In this document: positions 6,837-14,070 of the stretch, piece by piece | How the letters are laid out: each line of letters starts with the position of its first letter | How positions within the stretch are numbered: the stretch's first letter is position 1 | DNA from: M30B66 sp040882555 | Lineage (GTDB): Bacteria > Bacteroidota > Bacteroidia > M30B66 | Assembly: GCA_040882555.1 (NCBI GenBank) | Contig: JBBEBC010000136.1 | Coordinates: forward strand, 1 to 14,146 | Direction: 5' to 3' | Length of the DNA: 14,146 nucleotides | Program-made: the position numbers and the translations under genes | Notes under the pieces: generated by a model | What the model was told of the DNA's origin: nothing | What the model saw: only the letters and a program-made list of their open reading frames with translations | The model's database searches: none

Positions 6837-7780
6837 TGAAACACCTAATTCTGTTTTTATTGGTCTTCGTTTCAGTGAATTCACTTTTCTCTCAGGAAGT
6901 GAAAATTTCACCTGATCACAAAAGAATACGTCTAGGTGAAGAGATAAAAGTCACCCTTGAATCAAAGGCAAAACCTTCTCAGAAAGTCATTTGGCCTAGT
7001 TTAAAGGATACTCTTGGTGAACATTTTACCATTTTAGGTCAGTCAAAATTCGATACTCTAAGTGATGAAGGAGGAGATCCAATGGTGATTCAGCAGAATA
7101 TTTCAATTACGTCGTTTGATAGCGGTAGTTTTCAAATTCCTTCACTTCCCTTTGGATTTGTTACCGGTTCAGATACTCAGAAGGTGTATACTGATCCTCT
7201 TTCATTTTCTATTTTAACCGTGCCGGTTGATACAACCCTCGCAATTAAAGATGTTTATGGAATTGTGGATGTGCCTTTCGAGATAGGTGAATATATTCCT
7301 TGGATTGTAGGTGGCTTGGTTCTATTGGCGATTTTAATTGCAGGAATTTATCTGTATTTGAATAAAAGAAAGCCAGCTCAGCTTCAGGAAAAGAAAGTCG
7401 TAGTAATTCCATGGCAATTTGCCCTAGAGGAACTAGAGCGAATTGAAAAGGAAAGTGTCTGGAAAAGTGGAAAACTTAAATTGTACTATTCTGAAATTTC
7501 GGATAATGTAAGAACCTATTTCGAAAATCAATTCGATATTCCGGCGCTAGAATCGACCACTGAAGAAATCCTAATTCAGATAAAGCAAAGATCGTGGGAT
7601 GAGAATGTAATTGCTGAAACCAAAGAACTTCTGGTTCTTTCTGACTTGGTAAAGTTTGCCAAAGAGTCGCCTGGTGAAGTAACTCATGCAAGATCTCTTC
7701 TAGTAGCAAGGAATATTATCGAATCAACAAAACCTGCTATAATTATTATTGAGAAAGGGAAGGAGGAAAAAGATGAATGA
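6836..7780 (+). CDS. Bat-operon membrane protein with exported N-terminal domain
   Basis: The 314-residue protein starts with a signal peptide (MKHLILFLLVFVSVNSLFSQ). An exported beta-rich domain (about 21-150) follows, resembling a single BatD-type repeat (R-RLGEEIKVTLES, then S-TSFDSG-FQIP). One membrane helix (about 154-176) leads to a basic, largely helical cytoplasmic tail (177-314). The tail's tryptophan-containing ALEELERIEKE...KLYYSEISDNVRTYFE stretch resembles DUF4381-like domains. Such a protein often sits between the DUF58 gene and batA in Bacteroidota; it is not one of the five classical bat genes, so I give no symbol. It probably tethers the complex across the inner membrane. The start overlaps the DUF58 stop by 1 nt and its own stop overlaps batA by 8 nt. 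Confidence 0.85.
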   Translation: MKHLILFLLVFVSVNSLFSQEVKISPDHKRIRLGEEIKVTLESKAKPSQKVIWPSLKDTLGEHFTILGQSKFDTLSDEGGDPMVIQQNISITSFDSGSFQIPSLPFGFVTGSDTQKVYTDPLSFSILTVPVDTTLAIKDVYGIVDVPFEIGEYIPWIVGGLVLLAILIAGIYLYLNKRKPAQLQEKKVVVIPWQFALEELERIEKESVWKSGKLKLYYSEISDNVRTYFENQFDIPALESTTEEILIQIKQRSWDENVIAETKELLVLSDLVKFAKESPGEVTHARSLLVARNIIESTKPAIIIIEKGKEEKDE

Positions 7781-8804
7781 TATTTTTGATATGAGGTTTC
7801 CTCCTCTTGATGAATTAACGTTTGCTCATCCTTGGTTTCTTCTCCTTTTACTATTCTTACCTATTGCAATTGCATGGTATATCTTTAAAGGGAGGAATCA
7901 GAAACCTGATTTAAGAGTTTCAAATACAGCTTACTACAGAGCTGGAAAAGGTTCTGCCATTGTTAGATTAATTCACCTACCATTTATTTTGAGGTGCCTA
8001 ACGTTGGTGTTCATCATTATTGCCTTAGCTAGACCTCAGACTAAGCTTGCCTGGCAGGACATGAGCACTCAAGGAATAGACATTGTTATGGCGATGGATT
8101 TATCTCCCAGTATGCTTGCTCGCGATTTCAAGCCTAACAGACTCGAATCGGCTAAGGAAGTAGCTATGGAGTTTATCGATGGAAGACCTAATGATAGAAT
8201 AGGATTAGTTGTTTTCTCTGGTGAAGCCTTTACTCAATGTCCTTTGACGATAGATCATTCTATTCTGAAAAATTTGCTGGTTGCAGCTGCTCCTGATTTT
8301 TTACCTGATGGCACTGCCATAGGTATGGGACTAGCCACTTCTGTGAGTAGGTTAAAAGACAGTAAAGCAGCAAGTAAAGTGGTGATTTTGATTACAGATG
8401 GTGAAAATAACGTTGGATCAGTTTCTCCATTAACTGCTGCAGAAATTGCTCAATTGTATGGCATTAGAGTGTATACAATTGGTGTTGGTTCTAAAGGAAT
8501 GGCATATTCACCGGCTTACCGTTATCCCAATGGGGAATTTGCTTTCGATTATGTGGAGGTGAGAATTGATGAGCCTTTGTTGGAGCGAATTGCTAAAATG
8601 ACTGATGGTCAATATTTCCGTGCAACAAACAATAAAGGTCTTGCTGATATTTATAAGAAAATCGATGAGCTTGAAAAAACGAGGTTCGATGTAACTGAGT
8701 TTAAGAAAATGAGAGAAGAGTTTTGGCCGTTCGCACTCTTGGCAGCTTTTTTACTGCTATTTGAATGGTTTTTGAGGAATACTTTATTGCGATCAATACC
8801 CTAA
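7773..8804 (+). CDS. batA: BatA, membrane-anchored vWA protein
   Basis: With the ATG at 7773 this is 343 residues. Two N-terminal membrane segments (about 20-37 and 69-87) are followed by a vWA domain and a C-terminal helix (about 318-335). The MIDAS site is complete: DLSPS (Asp109, Ser111, Ser113), Thr181 in DGTAIG and Asp209 in LITDGENN. The usual first motif is DxSGS; here Pro replaces Gly. The start is chosen because AAGGAGG (7760-7766) is 6 nt before this ATG. A longer version from TTG at 7749 adds only basic residues encoded by the ribosome-binding site itself. BatA-type proteins are presumed partners of MoxR and BatB in a membrane complex; in B. fragilis the cluster supports aerotolerance. 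Confidence 0.93.
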   Translation: MNDIFDMRFPPLDELTFAHPWFLLLLLFLPIAIAWYIFKGRNQKPDLRVSNTAYYRAGKGSAIVRLIHLPFILRCLTLVFIIIALARPQTKLAWQDMSTQGIDIVMAMDLSPSMLARDFKPNRLESAKEVAMEFIDGRPNDRIGLVVFSGEAFTQCPLTIDHSILKNLLVAAAPDFLPDGTAIGMGLATSVSRLKDSKAASKVVILITDGENNVGSVSPLTAAEIAQLYGIRVYTIGVGSKGMAYSPAYRYPNGEFAFDYVEVRIDEPLLERIAKMTDGQYFRATNNKGLADIYKKIDELEKTRFDVTEFKKMREEFWPFALLAAFLLLFEWFLRNTLLRSIP

Positions 8805-8806
8805 TT

Positions 8807-9847
8807 ATGTTTCAGTTTGCATATCCATTCTTTCTCTGGGGACTGATAGCTATACCTATCATGTGGTTCATCTTTTTATCGCGGATGCGATGGAAAAGGA
8901 GGGCTGTGAAAAAGTTTGGTGATCCAACATTGGTGTATCGCCTAGCTCCTGATTTTTCTCCAGGAAAGCTCAGGGTAAGGTTTTTTCTGCTTGTCGCAGG
9001 ATGGATTTTTCTGATTGTTGGACTATCCAATCCGAGAATTGGGTCGAAGTATGAAGAAGTAAAAAGGCAGGGAATAGATATGATTATCGCTTTAGATGTA
9101 TCTAAAAGTATGCTTGCCGAAGATCTTCGTCCTAACAGATTAGAAAGAGCCAAGCAGGCAGTAACTAAGCTTTTGGATAAATTTGGTGATGATAGAATAG
9201 GAATTGTTGTATTTGCAGGAGAGGCCTCGCTTCAGCTTCCATTTACATCTGATTATGCGGCTGCTAGGATGTTTCTCTCAACCATATCAACCGAAAGTAT
9301 TCAAACTCAAGGCACAGCTATTGGCAGAGCCATTCAGATTAGTGTTAGGAGTTTACCTCGCGACAAATCTCGGTCAAAGGCTATCATAATAATCACAGAT
9401 GGCGAGAATCATGAAGATGATGCTATTGAGCAGGCTTCAACTGCCAAATCTGCGGGCATAAATGTGTATACACTTGGAATTGGTTCAGTGCAAGGAGCTC
9501 CAATTCCTGAAATGAAAGATGGTAGGTTAGCAGGCTATAAGAAAGATGAAAGTGGCTCTACTGTTATCACTAGAATGAATCCAGAGATGCTTAAAGAAGT
9601 GGCTCAAGCTGGCGGTGGTTTATTTGTTCAGTCGAATTCAGGAAATGTGGGATTAGAAGATCTATTCACCCAAATAAATGCACTTCAAAAGACAGATTAT
9701 GGAACTAAGACTTTCACAGATTATGAAGATCGATTCCAATATTTTCTCCTTCCAGCTTTGTTGATTTTACTCATAGAACTTTGGGTAAATGATAAGCGAA
9801 GTGCTTTATCTAAGAGGGTTAATTTGTTTAATACTAAAAAGAGATAG
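8807..9847 (+). CDS. batB: BatB, membrane-anchored vWA protein
   Basis: The protein is 346 residues from the ATG at 8807, two bases after the batA stop. It shares BatA's layout: N-terminal hydrophobic segments (about 6-24 and 57-74), a vWA domain, and a C-terminal helix (about 311-326). MIDAS residues are DVSKS (Asp97, Ser99, Ser101), Thr170 in QGTAIG and Asp198 in IITDGENH. MFQFAYPFFLWGL matches the usual start of Bat vWA proteins (F--P-FL). The in-frame ATG at 8765 would add 14 residues inside batA and is unlikely. BatA and BatB look like ancient duplicates and probably form a heteromeric receptor acted on by MoxR. Confidence 0.93.
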   Translation: MFQFAYPFFLWGLIAIPIMWFIFLSRMRWKRRAVKKFGDPTLVYRLAPDFSPGKLRVRFFLLVAGWIFLIVGLSNPRIGSKYEEVKRQGIDMIIALDVSKSMLAEDLRPNRLERAKQAVTKLLDKFGDDRIGIVVFAGEASLQLPFTSDYAAARMFLSTISTESIQTQGTAIGRAIQISVRSLPRDKSRSKAIIIITDGENHEDDAIEQASTAKSAGINVYTLGIGSVQGAPIPEMKDGRLAGYKKDESGSTVITRMNPEMLKEVAQAGGGLFVQSNSGNVGLEDLFTQINALQKTDYGTKTFTDYEDRFQYFLLPALLILLIELWVNDKRSALSKRVNLFNTKKR

Positions 9848-9849
9848 TT

Positions 9850-10512
9850 ATGAGGTTTTTAAAACTAGCTTTTTTGATTATTCTATGCGCTTTCAGCGGA
9901 AAAATGGACGCGCAAACGGATGCGAGTCATTTTAGAAAGGGAAATGAATTGTATGAAGATGGCAAGTTTAATGAAGCAGAAATTGAGTACAGAAAAGGAT
10001 TAGAAAAGAATGGAAAAAGCTGGACAGGCAAATACAATTTGGCCAATGCATTATATAAACAAGAAAAATTTACCGAAGCTTCAGCAATTTTAGATTCTCT
10101 TAAGGAAAACACGAGCAATGAGAAACAGAAATCAAGAGTTTATCATAACCTTGGTAATTCTTTGCTCAAAGAAAAAGAGTACGAAAAAAGTATTGATTCT
10201 TATAAAGAAGCTTTAAAATTAAATCCTGAAGCTGAAGATTCGAGGTACAACTTGTCTTATGCTTACAAGATGCTGAAAAAACAACAAGAGCAACAACAAC
10301 AGCAAGAGAAAAAGCAAAAGGAGCAGGATAAAGACCCGGAAAAGAAAAAACAGCAAAACCAAGAACAACAGGAGGAGCAAAAACAAAATATTAATCGCCA
10401 AGAAGCTGAAAGAATGCTTGACGCTTTAGATCGAAAGGAAAAGGAAATTAGAAAAGATCAGCAGAAAAAAGAGAAACAAGAAGGTGTTGGAGGCACCGGA
10501 AAAGATTGGTAA
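9850..10512 (+). CDS. batC: BatC, exported TPR protein
   Basis: The 220-residue protein has a signal peptide (cleavage near Ala21-Gln22). Tetratricopeptide repeats follow between about 24 and 140 (motifs such as GNELYEDGKFNEAE and LGNSLLKEKEYEKSIDSYKEAL). A Gln/Lys/Glu-rich low-complexity stretch covers 143-181, then a charged helix containing AERMLDALDRKEKE and a C-terminal KDW. This layout, including the terminal Asp-Trp, is typical of Bacteroidota BatC. TPRs are protein-binding scaffolds, so BatC probably docks the Bat complex on the periplasmic side. It begins 2 nt after batB and ends 6 nt before batD. The CAA/CAG/AAA-rich tract (about 10276-10395) is a likely site of length variation between strains. 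Confidence 0.9.
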   Translation: MRFLKLAFLIILCAFSGKMDAQTDASHFRKGNELYEDGKFNEAEIEYRKGLEKNGKSWTGKYNLANALYKQEKFTEASAILDSLKENTSNEKQKSRVYHNLGNSLLKEKEYEKSIDSYKEALKLNPEAEDSRYNLSYAYKMLKKQQEQQQQQEKKQKEQDKDPEKKKQQNQEQQEEQKQNINRQEAERMLDALDRKEKEIRKDQQKKEKQEGVGGTGKDW

Positions 10513-10518
10513 TTCCCT

Positions 10519-12312
10519 ATGGAAAAGTTCAGTTCACTTTTATTATTTCTTCTTTGTTTCACTGCTCAAGCGCAGGAAATATCTTTTAAGGTAAGCGCCT
10601 CAAGCACTACTATGGCAGTTGGTGAAAGGTTTAGATTAACCTATACCGTTAATGCGAATGCCTCAGGTTTTGAATCTCCTGACCTTTCGAACTTCAATGT
10701 TTATTCTGGTCCAAATCAAAGTTCTAACGTGCAAATGATGAATGGATCATTTACGCAAAGTCTTAGTTATTACTACATTCTTTCTCCAAAAACTGAAGGA
10801 GTTTACAAAATAGGACCAGCAGCAATAAGAATTGGAAATGGGAGAATTAGTTCAAACGAGATAACTATTACAGTAGGTAAAAGCAATTCTTCTAATCAGA
10901 ATCAAGGCAGTCAAGCAGCTAATCAAGCCCAGCCAAATTCTGACAATGCCGGCGATAAGATTTTTATCAAAGCCATTGTCAATAAAAGTAAAGTGAACCT
11001 TAGTGAATCGGTTTCGGTTACCTATAAGATTTTTTCAAAATACAATCAGATTAATTTTTCTGACCTGAAATTTCCAACGTTCAATGGCTTTTACACAGAG
11101 GAAATACCAATGGGTAAGAATGATAAATTGGAGGTTGAACAATACAATGGCAGTAATTGGTATACTGCAGAATTGAAAAAGTCGCTTCTTTTTCCACAGA
11201 AAAGTGGGAAGTTAGAAATTCCTGCTCTTGAGGCGACATGTCTTGTTAGAGAGCGAGTGCAATCTCAAAATTTCTTTGATCAATTTTTTGGTGGTGGCTA
11301 CAAGGACATTCAGGTGAAAGTAAAGAGTAAGCCTTATGAGTTAGATGTTCAGTCGTTTCCAACTACAGCCAAGCCTGCCGATTTTCAAGGTGCAGTAGGT
11401 AAATTTGATATTGATGCTAGCGTTGATAAATCAGATGTGAAGTCGGGAGATGCAATTACCTTGACTTTTAAAATTTCCGGTAATGGTAATTTGAAGCTTA
11501 TTGAAGCTCCTAGCTTTGTTTTTCCTGCTGAATTTGAATCTTATGACCCTCAAATAAAGGATAATATCAGAGTCTCAGAATCTGGCATGTCGGGTTCAAG
11601 GGAATTCAGCTATTTATTGATAGCTAGAGCAGGAGGGAAGTACCAGTTTGGTCCTTTTACGTATTCTTATTTCTCGGCTGAGAAAAGTAAATACATCTCC
11701 GAAACGATTGCTGCTATTGATATTAATGTCAAAAAATCGGCAGGTGATCCTGTCATAGCTGGTCGTTCGGGAAGCAGTTCTGCTCCAAAGAAGATTTCAA
11801 GCGATATCAGATTTATAAAGGTTGCAGAAACAGATTTGAAAGATCTTAGTGAAAGTCCATTCTTTCTTTCGGGACCGTTTTATTTATTGTCGTCTCTACC
11901 ACCTTTGGGATTGATATTGTTGCTACTTGTACGTCAAAGAAAGACAGACAGAAAGCAAAACCAAAGATTCTACCGTAAGAAAGAGGCTGGCGGCATGGCT
12001 CAGAAAAGACTCAAGAAGGCTGGTGAGTTATTAAAACAATCTAAGAAGGAAGAATTCTATGAAGAGGTTTTTAGAGCCTTGTATGGCTATTTGAGCGATA
12101 AGCTACTAATTCCAACGGCTCAATTGAGTAAAGATAAAATTGCAGGGAGTTTGAATGAAAAGAAGGTTGCTGCTGCAGATATTGCTGAACTTGAGCGCAT
12201 ACTTAATCAATGTGAATTTGCCAGATATGCTCCAGGAGCAGAAATGAAGATGTCGGAATTTTTTGAAGAGACTAAAACGTTGATTGTTGCACTTGAAAAA
12301 TACCTGAAATGA
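10519..12312 (+). CDS. batD: BatD, membrane-anchored protein with exported beta domains
   Basis: The 597-residue protein has a signal peptide (cleaved after about residue 19, AQAQ). Tandem beta-sandwich-like domains cover about 20-405, with repeated features (A-GERFRLTYTV, LSESVSVTYKI, KSGDAITLTFKISG, each followed by a segment ending in SGK-EIP or GG-Y-FGPF). A Ser/Asn/Gln linker lies near 121-145. A single membrane helix (about 452-472) is followed by a basic cytoplasmic tail (473-597) rich in helices (ALYGYLSDKLLIP, LNQCEFARYAPG). This is the BatD (oxygen tolerance) family at normal length. It is the largest extracytoplasmic member of the cluster and probably its sensing or substrate-facing part. 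Its stop overlaps the batE start (ATGA). Confidence 0.92.
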   Translation: MEKFSSLLLFLLCFTAQAQEISFKVSASSTTMAVGERFRLTYTVNANASGFESPDLSNFNVYSGPNQSSNVQMMNGSFTQSLSYYYILSPKTEGVYKIGPAAIRIGNGRISSNEITITVGKSNSSNQNQGSQAANQAQPNSDNAGDKIFIKAIVNKSKVNLSESVSVTYKIFSKYNQINFSDLKFPTFNGFYTEEIPMGKNDKLEVEQYNGSNWYTAELKKSLLFPQKSGKLEIPALEATCLVRERVQSQNFFDQFFGGGYKDIQVKVKSKPYELDVQSFPTTAKPADFQGAVGKFDIDASVDKSDVKSGDAITLTFKISGNGNLKLIEAPSFVFPAEFESYDPQIKDNIRVSESGMSGSREFSYLLIARAGGKYQFGPFTYSYFSAEKSKYISETIAAIDINVKKSAGDPVIAGRSGSSSAPKKISSDIRFIKVAETDLKDLSESPFFLSGPFYLLSSLPPLGLILLLLVRQRKTDRKQNQRFYRKKEAGGMAQKRLKKAGELLKQSKKEEFYEEVFRALYGYLSDKLLIPTAQLSKDKIAGSLNEKKVAAADIAELERILNQCEFARYAPGAEMKMSEFFEETKTLIVALEKYLK

Positions 12313-13070
12313 TGAGGTTGATATTTGGTATTTTCTGTTTTCTCCTGCTTGCCAGCAGTTCGGGTTTTGCTCAGTCAGAATCAAAGCTAAAGGATGCAAA
12401 TACTGCTTACAAGGAAGGCCGATATGCAGACGCTATACTTCTTTATGAGCAAATTATAAATGAGGATAAAAAATCTTCGGATGAAGCTTATTATAATCTT
12501 GGGAATGCTTATTTCAAGCTAACCGACTATCCTAATGCAATTTTGAATTATGAAAGGGCATTGAGATTTGCACCTTCTGACGAGGATATTCTGTTTAACC
12601 TGGAATTAGCAAATGAGAAAATAGAAGATAAGATTGAAGCTATTCCTCAGCTTTTTTATAAGCGTTGGTTTTTATCCATTAGAAATCAATCGGGACAGGA
12701 TTTCTGGGCTATTCTGTTTTTGATTTTCCTCTCTTTCTCGGTTTTATTTTTGGGTGGATTTTTTCTTAGTAATAAGACAGGGATTAAGAAAACGGGCTTT
12801 TACGGAAGTATTTTATCTCTTATTATTGCTTTTGTCTTTCTAGCCTTTGCTTTTTCAATGCACAGGTGGCAGAACAAAGCGAAAGAAGCTATTGTATTTG
12901 CAGGAAGCGTTTCAGTTAAAAGTTCACCTGTAGAATCAGGAACAGGATTATTTGTGATTCATGCGGGAACCAAAGTTCAGATTACTGATGAGTTAGGTGA
13001 ATGGAAGAGGGTGAAACTTGCCGATGGCAACGAAGGTTGGATGCTTGGAAGTGATATTGAGGAGATTTGA
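12309..13070 (+). CDS. batE: BatE, TPR protein with membrane helices and SH3 domain
   Basis: The 253-residue protein starts with a signal sequence ending near FAQ (22). TPR repeats run to about 110 (NTAYKEGRYADAILLYEQII, YYNLGNAYFKLTDYPNAILNYERAL). Two membrane helices follow (about 132-153 and 164-184), then a C-terminal bacterial SH3 domain (about 196-253) ending in LADGNEGWMLGSDIEEI. The order TPR, two helices, SH3 is standard for BatE. With this topology the TPR and SH3 parts would both be outside the cytoplasm. It could start at 12309 or at the adjacent ATG at 12312; both couple it to batD. It is the last gene of the operon. No strong terminator follows; the next 70 nt are AT-rich. Confidence 0.9.
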   Translation: MMRLIFGIFCFLLLASSSGFAQSESKLKDANTAYKEGRYADAILLYEQIINEDKKSSDEAYYNLGNAYFKLTDYPNAILNYERALRFAPSDEDILFNLELANEKIEDKIEAIPQLFYKRWFLSIRNQSGQDFWAILFLIFLSFSVLFLGGFFLSNKTGIKKTGFYGSILSLIIAFVFLAFAFSMHRWQNKAKEAIVFAGSVSVKSSPVESGTGLFVIHAGTKVQITDELGEWKRVKLADGNEGWMLGSDIEEI

Positions 13071-13123
13071 GTCTTAGATTCGTACTTGCTAATCGTTGAT
13101 AATAGGACATTCTGCATTTTATT

Positions 13124-13138
13124 TTTGGTTTTACCAAA
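13124..13138. repeat. Short perfect hairpin just before the cassette edge
   Basis: TTTGGT (13124-13129) and ACCAAA (13133-13138) are perfect inverted arms around TTT. The T-rich bases lie before, not after, the hairpin on the plus strand, so it does not look like an intrinsic terminator for batE. It ends 2 nt before GTTGTGC, the proposed left boundary of the toxin-antitoxin cassette. Confidence 0.35.
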
Positions 13139-13188
13139 GAGTTGTGCGTCAGCTTGAAAAAAGAAAATTAGAGAACTAAATTCAATTC

Positions 13189-13210
13189 ATGTTTCTATTA
13201 ATGGAAACAT
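13189..13210. promoter_or_regulatory. Operator-like palindrome of the toxin-antitoxin module
   Basis: ATGTTTC (13189-13195) and GAAACAT (13204-13210) are perfect 7-bp inverted arms with an 8-nt centre. They cover the -33 element and most of the promoter spacer. Antitoxins of the HTH type normally bind such a palindrome to repress their own operon, so this is the expected HigA site (inference). Confidence 0.55.
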
Positions 13211-13222
13211 TTATTATCTTTG
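13192..13222 (+). promoter_or_regulatory. Promoter of the toxin-antitoxin module
   Basis: TTTC (13192-13195) is followed after exactly 19 nt by TATCTTTG (13215-13222), an exact TAnnTTTG match. This is the consensus Bacteroidota spacing, with one mismatch to TTTG at -33. The toxin start codon is 26 nt downstream of the -7 element. It is the best promoter in the window. Confidence 0.65.
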
Positions 13223-13247
13223 GGACGTTTAAGAAGAACAATATGAA

Positions 13248-13590
13248 ATGAGATATTTTGAAACAAGATTTCTTGAGGATGCTGATGAGTTCATTTCTGG
13301 ACTTGACTCCAAAACAATCAAAAAAATCTTTTACAATATTGATATTGCTGAACAAACGAATGACCCAAAGCTTTTAAAAAAAACTGACGAATGACATTTG
13401 GGAGTTTAGAACAAAATACTTAGGACTTCAAATCAGACTTCTTGCATTTTGGGACAAAAAAGACAAGAATGAAACATTAGTAATTGCAACCCATGGTTTT
13501 ATAAAGAAAGTTGACAAAGTGCAGAAAAACGAAATTGAGCGTGCAATTAAATTAAAAGACAATTACTTCAACAATAAACAAAAAAAATAA
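13248..13590 (+). pseudogene. higB: HigB/RelE-type toxin, frameshifted in an A8 run
   Basis: From ATG at 13248 the frame encodes 48 residues and stops at TGA 13392-13394. Removing one A from the run of eight at 13376-13383 restores a 113-residue protein ending at TAA 13588-13590. The restored protein matches the HigB/phage Gp49-like toxin family: N-terminal RYFETRFLEDADEF, central TNDIWEFR and IRLLAFWD, then LVIATHGFIKKVDKVQKNEIERA. Such toxins are ribosome-dependent mRNA endonucleases. Both halves keep good family-like sequence, so the lesion is recent, a sequencing error, or a slippage-controlled site. The two-codon ATG at 13243 (Met-Lys-stop) is not the start. Four bases separate it from the antitoxin gene, in the toxin-first order of higBA. 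Confidence 0.75.
13376..13383 (+). repeat. Homopolymer A8 at the toxin frameshift
   Basis: Eight A follow CTTTT. Seven would keep the toxin frame (Leu-Lys-Lys-Leu-Thr-Asn), eight shift it into an early stop. Such runs allow replication slippage or RNA polymerase slippage. Confidence 0.8.
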
Positions 13591-13594
13591 TCAT

Positions 13595-13921
13595 ATGGCA
13601 AATAAAGAAATCAAAACGTACACTCTTGCCGAAATGAAGGATAAGTATATCGGCAAAGTTGGATCTCAAAAACGAGACGAATACGAGTACGAACTTCGTA
13701 TGGATATTTTAGGAAAAATGATTAAAACAGCCAGACAAGAAAGAAACTTGACACAAGAAGAACTCGGAAAACTAATTGGAGTTCAGAAAGCTCAAATATC
13801 TAAACTTGAGAGCAGTGCAAATAGCGCCACAATTGATACAATTATAAAAGTGTTCAGAGCTTTAAAAGCAGAAATCAATTTCAATGTAAAACTTGAAGAC
13901 AACTTTGTTAAACTTGCTTAA
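13595..13921 (+). CDS. higA: HigA-type antitoxin, XRE-family HTH protein
   Basis: The 108-residue protein has an N-terminal extension (1-36) followed by a Cro/C1-type helix-turn-helix domain (about 37-92). The helices are KMIKTARQERN, LTQEELGKLIG and the recognition helix VQKAQISKLE (63-72), then TIDTIIKVFRALKAEINFNVKL. This is the usual form of HigA-type antitoxins paired with Gp49-like HigB toxins in Bacteroidota. It should neutralise the toxin and repress the operon through the palindrome at 13189-13210. The reading frame is intact, unlike the toxin. The ATG at 13595 is 4 nt after the toxin stop. The attC-like site starts about 10 nt after its stop, the compact spacing expected in a gene cassette. 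Confidence 0.88.
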   Translation: MANKEIKTYTLAEMKDKYIGKVGSQKRDEYEYELRMDILGKMIKTARQERNLTQEELGKLIGVQKAQISKLESSANSATIDTIIKVFRALKAEINFNVKLEDNFVKLA

Positions 13922-13933
13922 TAGAAAATAAAG

Positions 13934-14070
13934 CCGAACGCACAATAGCGGCTTTGCGCAAGTGGCGGTTTCGTTTCCAAAAAAGAGTTTTGTTTATATT
14001 TTTAAATCCGTGTTCCGAAAGAGCTAAGTGCAAGGCTGTCGCCACCTTCGCAAATGCCGCGGAACGTTAC
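13934..14070. repeat. attC-like long imperfect inverted repeat
   Basis: The left arm, GCGGCTTTGCGCAAGTGGCG (13948-13967), is nearly complementary to the right arm (14040-14060, beginning CGCCAC and ending GCCGC), with small asymmetric bulges. Inside, TTTCG (13969-13973) can also pair with CGAAA (14016-14020), leaving an AT-rich centre. Outside, AACG (13937-13940) faces CGTT (14065-14068), and the box ACGCACAA (13938-13945) matches the start of the cassette. Paired outer AAC/GTT-type boxes, GC-rich inner arms with an extra base on one side, a variable centre and a length near 135 nt are attC-like. It also starts with AAAGCCG (13930-13936) and CGGCTTT (13949-13955), which could form a terminator-like hairpin for higA, but no T run follows. 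Confidence 0.55.

Larger units (their letters stand above)
13142..14066 (+). mobile_element. Candidate integron-type gene cassette carrying HigBA
   Basis: The proposed left edge is G|TTGTGCGT (13141-13149) and the right edge G|TT at 14066-14068, which give a 925-bp unit. Three things support this. First, a long imperfect inverted repeat of attC form closes the right end. Second, the first bases (TTGTGCGT) are exactly complementary to ACGCACAA (13938-13945), the outer left box of that repeat, as required when a cassette circularises. Third, the contents are a promoter-bearing toxin-antitoxin module, a cargo well known from chromosomal integrons. No integrase gene or second full attC is visible in the window, so this would be an isolated or CALIN-type cassette. 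The left-edge core (GTT) is short and could be coincidental. Confidence 0.45.

Noticed and set aside
7749..7772. Upstream TTG start for batA
   Set aside because: It would translate the ribosome-binding site (AAGGAGG, 7760-7766) into a basic tail; the ATG at 7773 has ideal spacing.
8765..8806. Upstream ATG start for batB
   Set aside because: It lies inside batA and adds 14 residues before MFQFAYPFFL, which is the normal start of Bat vWA proteins.
10219..10401. Leucine-rich minus-strand open frame opposite batC
   Set aside because: It is the antisense shadow of the Gln/Lys/Glu codons of batC; no independent support.
13071..13123. Intrinsic terminator for the bat operon
   Set aside because: AT-rich with T runs, but I find no GC-bearing stem directly before a T run.
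13376..13394. Programmed -1 ribosomal frameshift in the toxin gene
   Set aside because: A -1 shift at the A8 run does not enter the frame of the downstream half; +1, -2 or a one-base slippage is needed. No stimulatory stem was evident.
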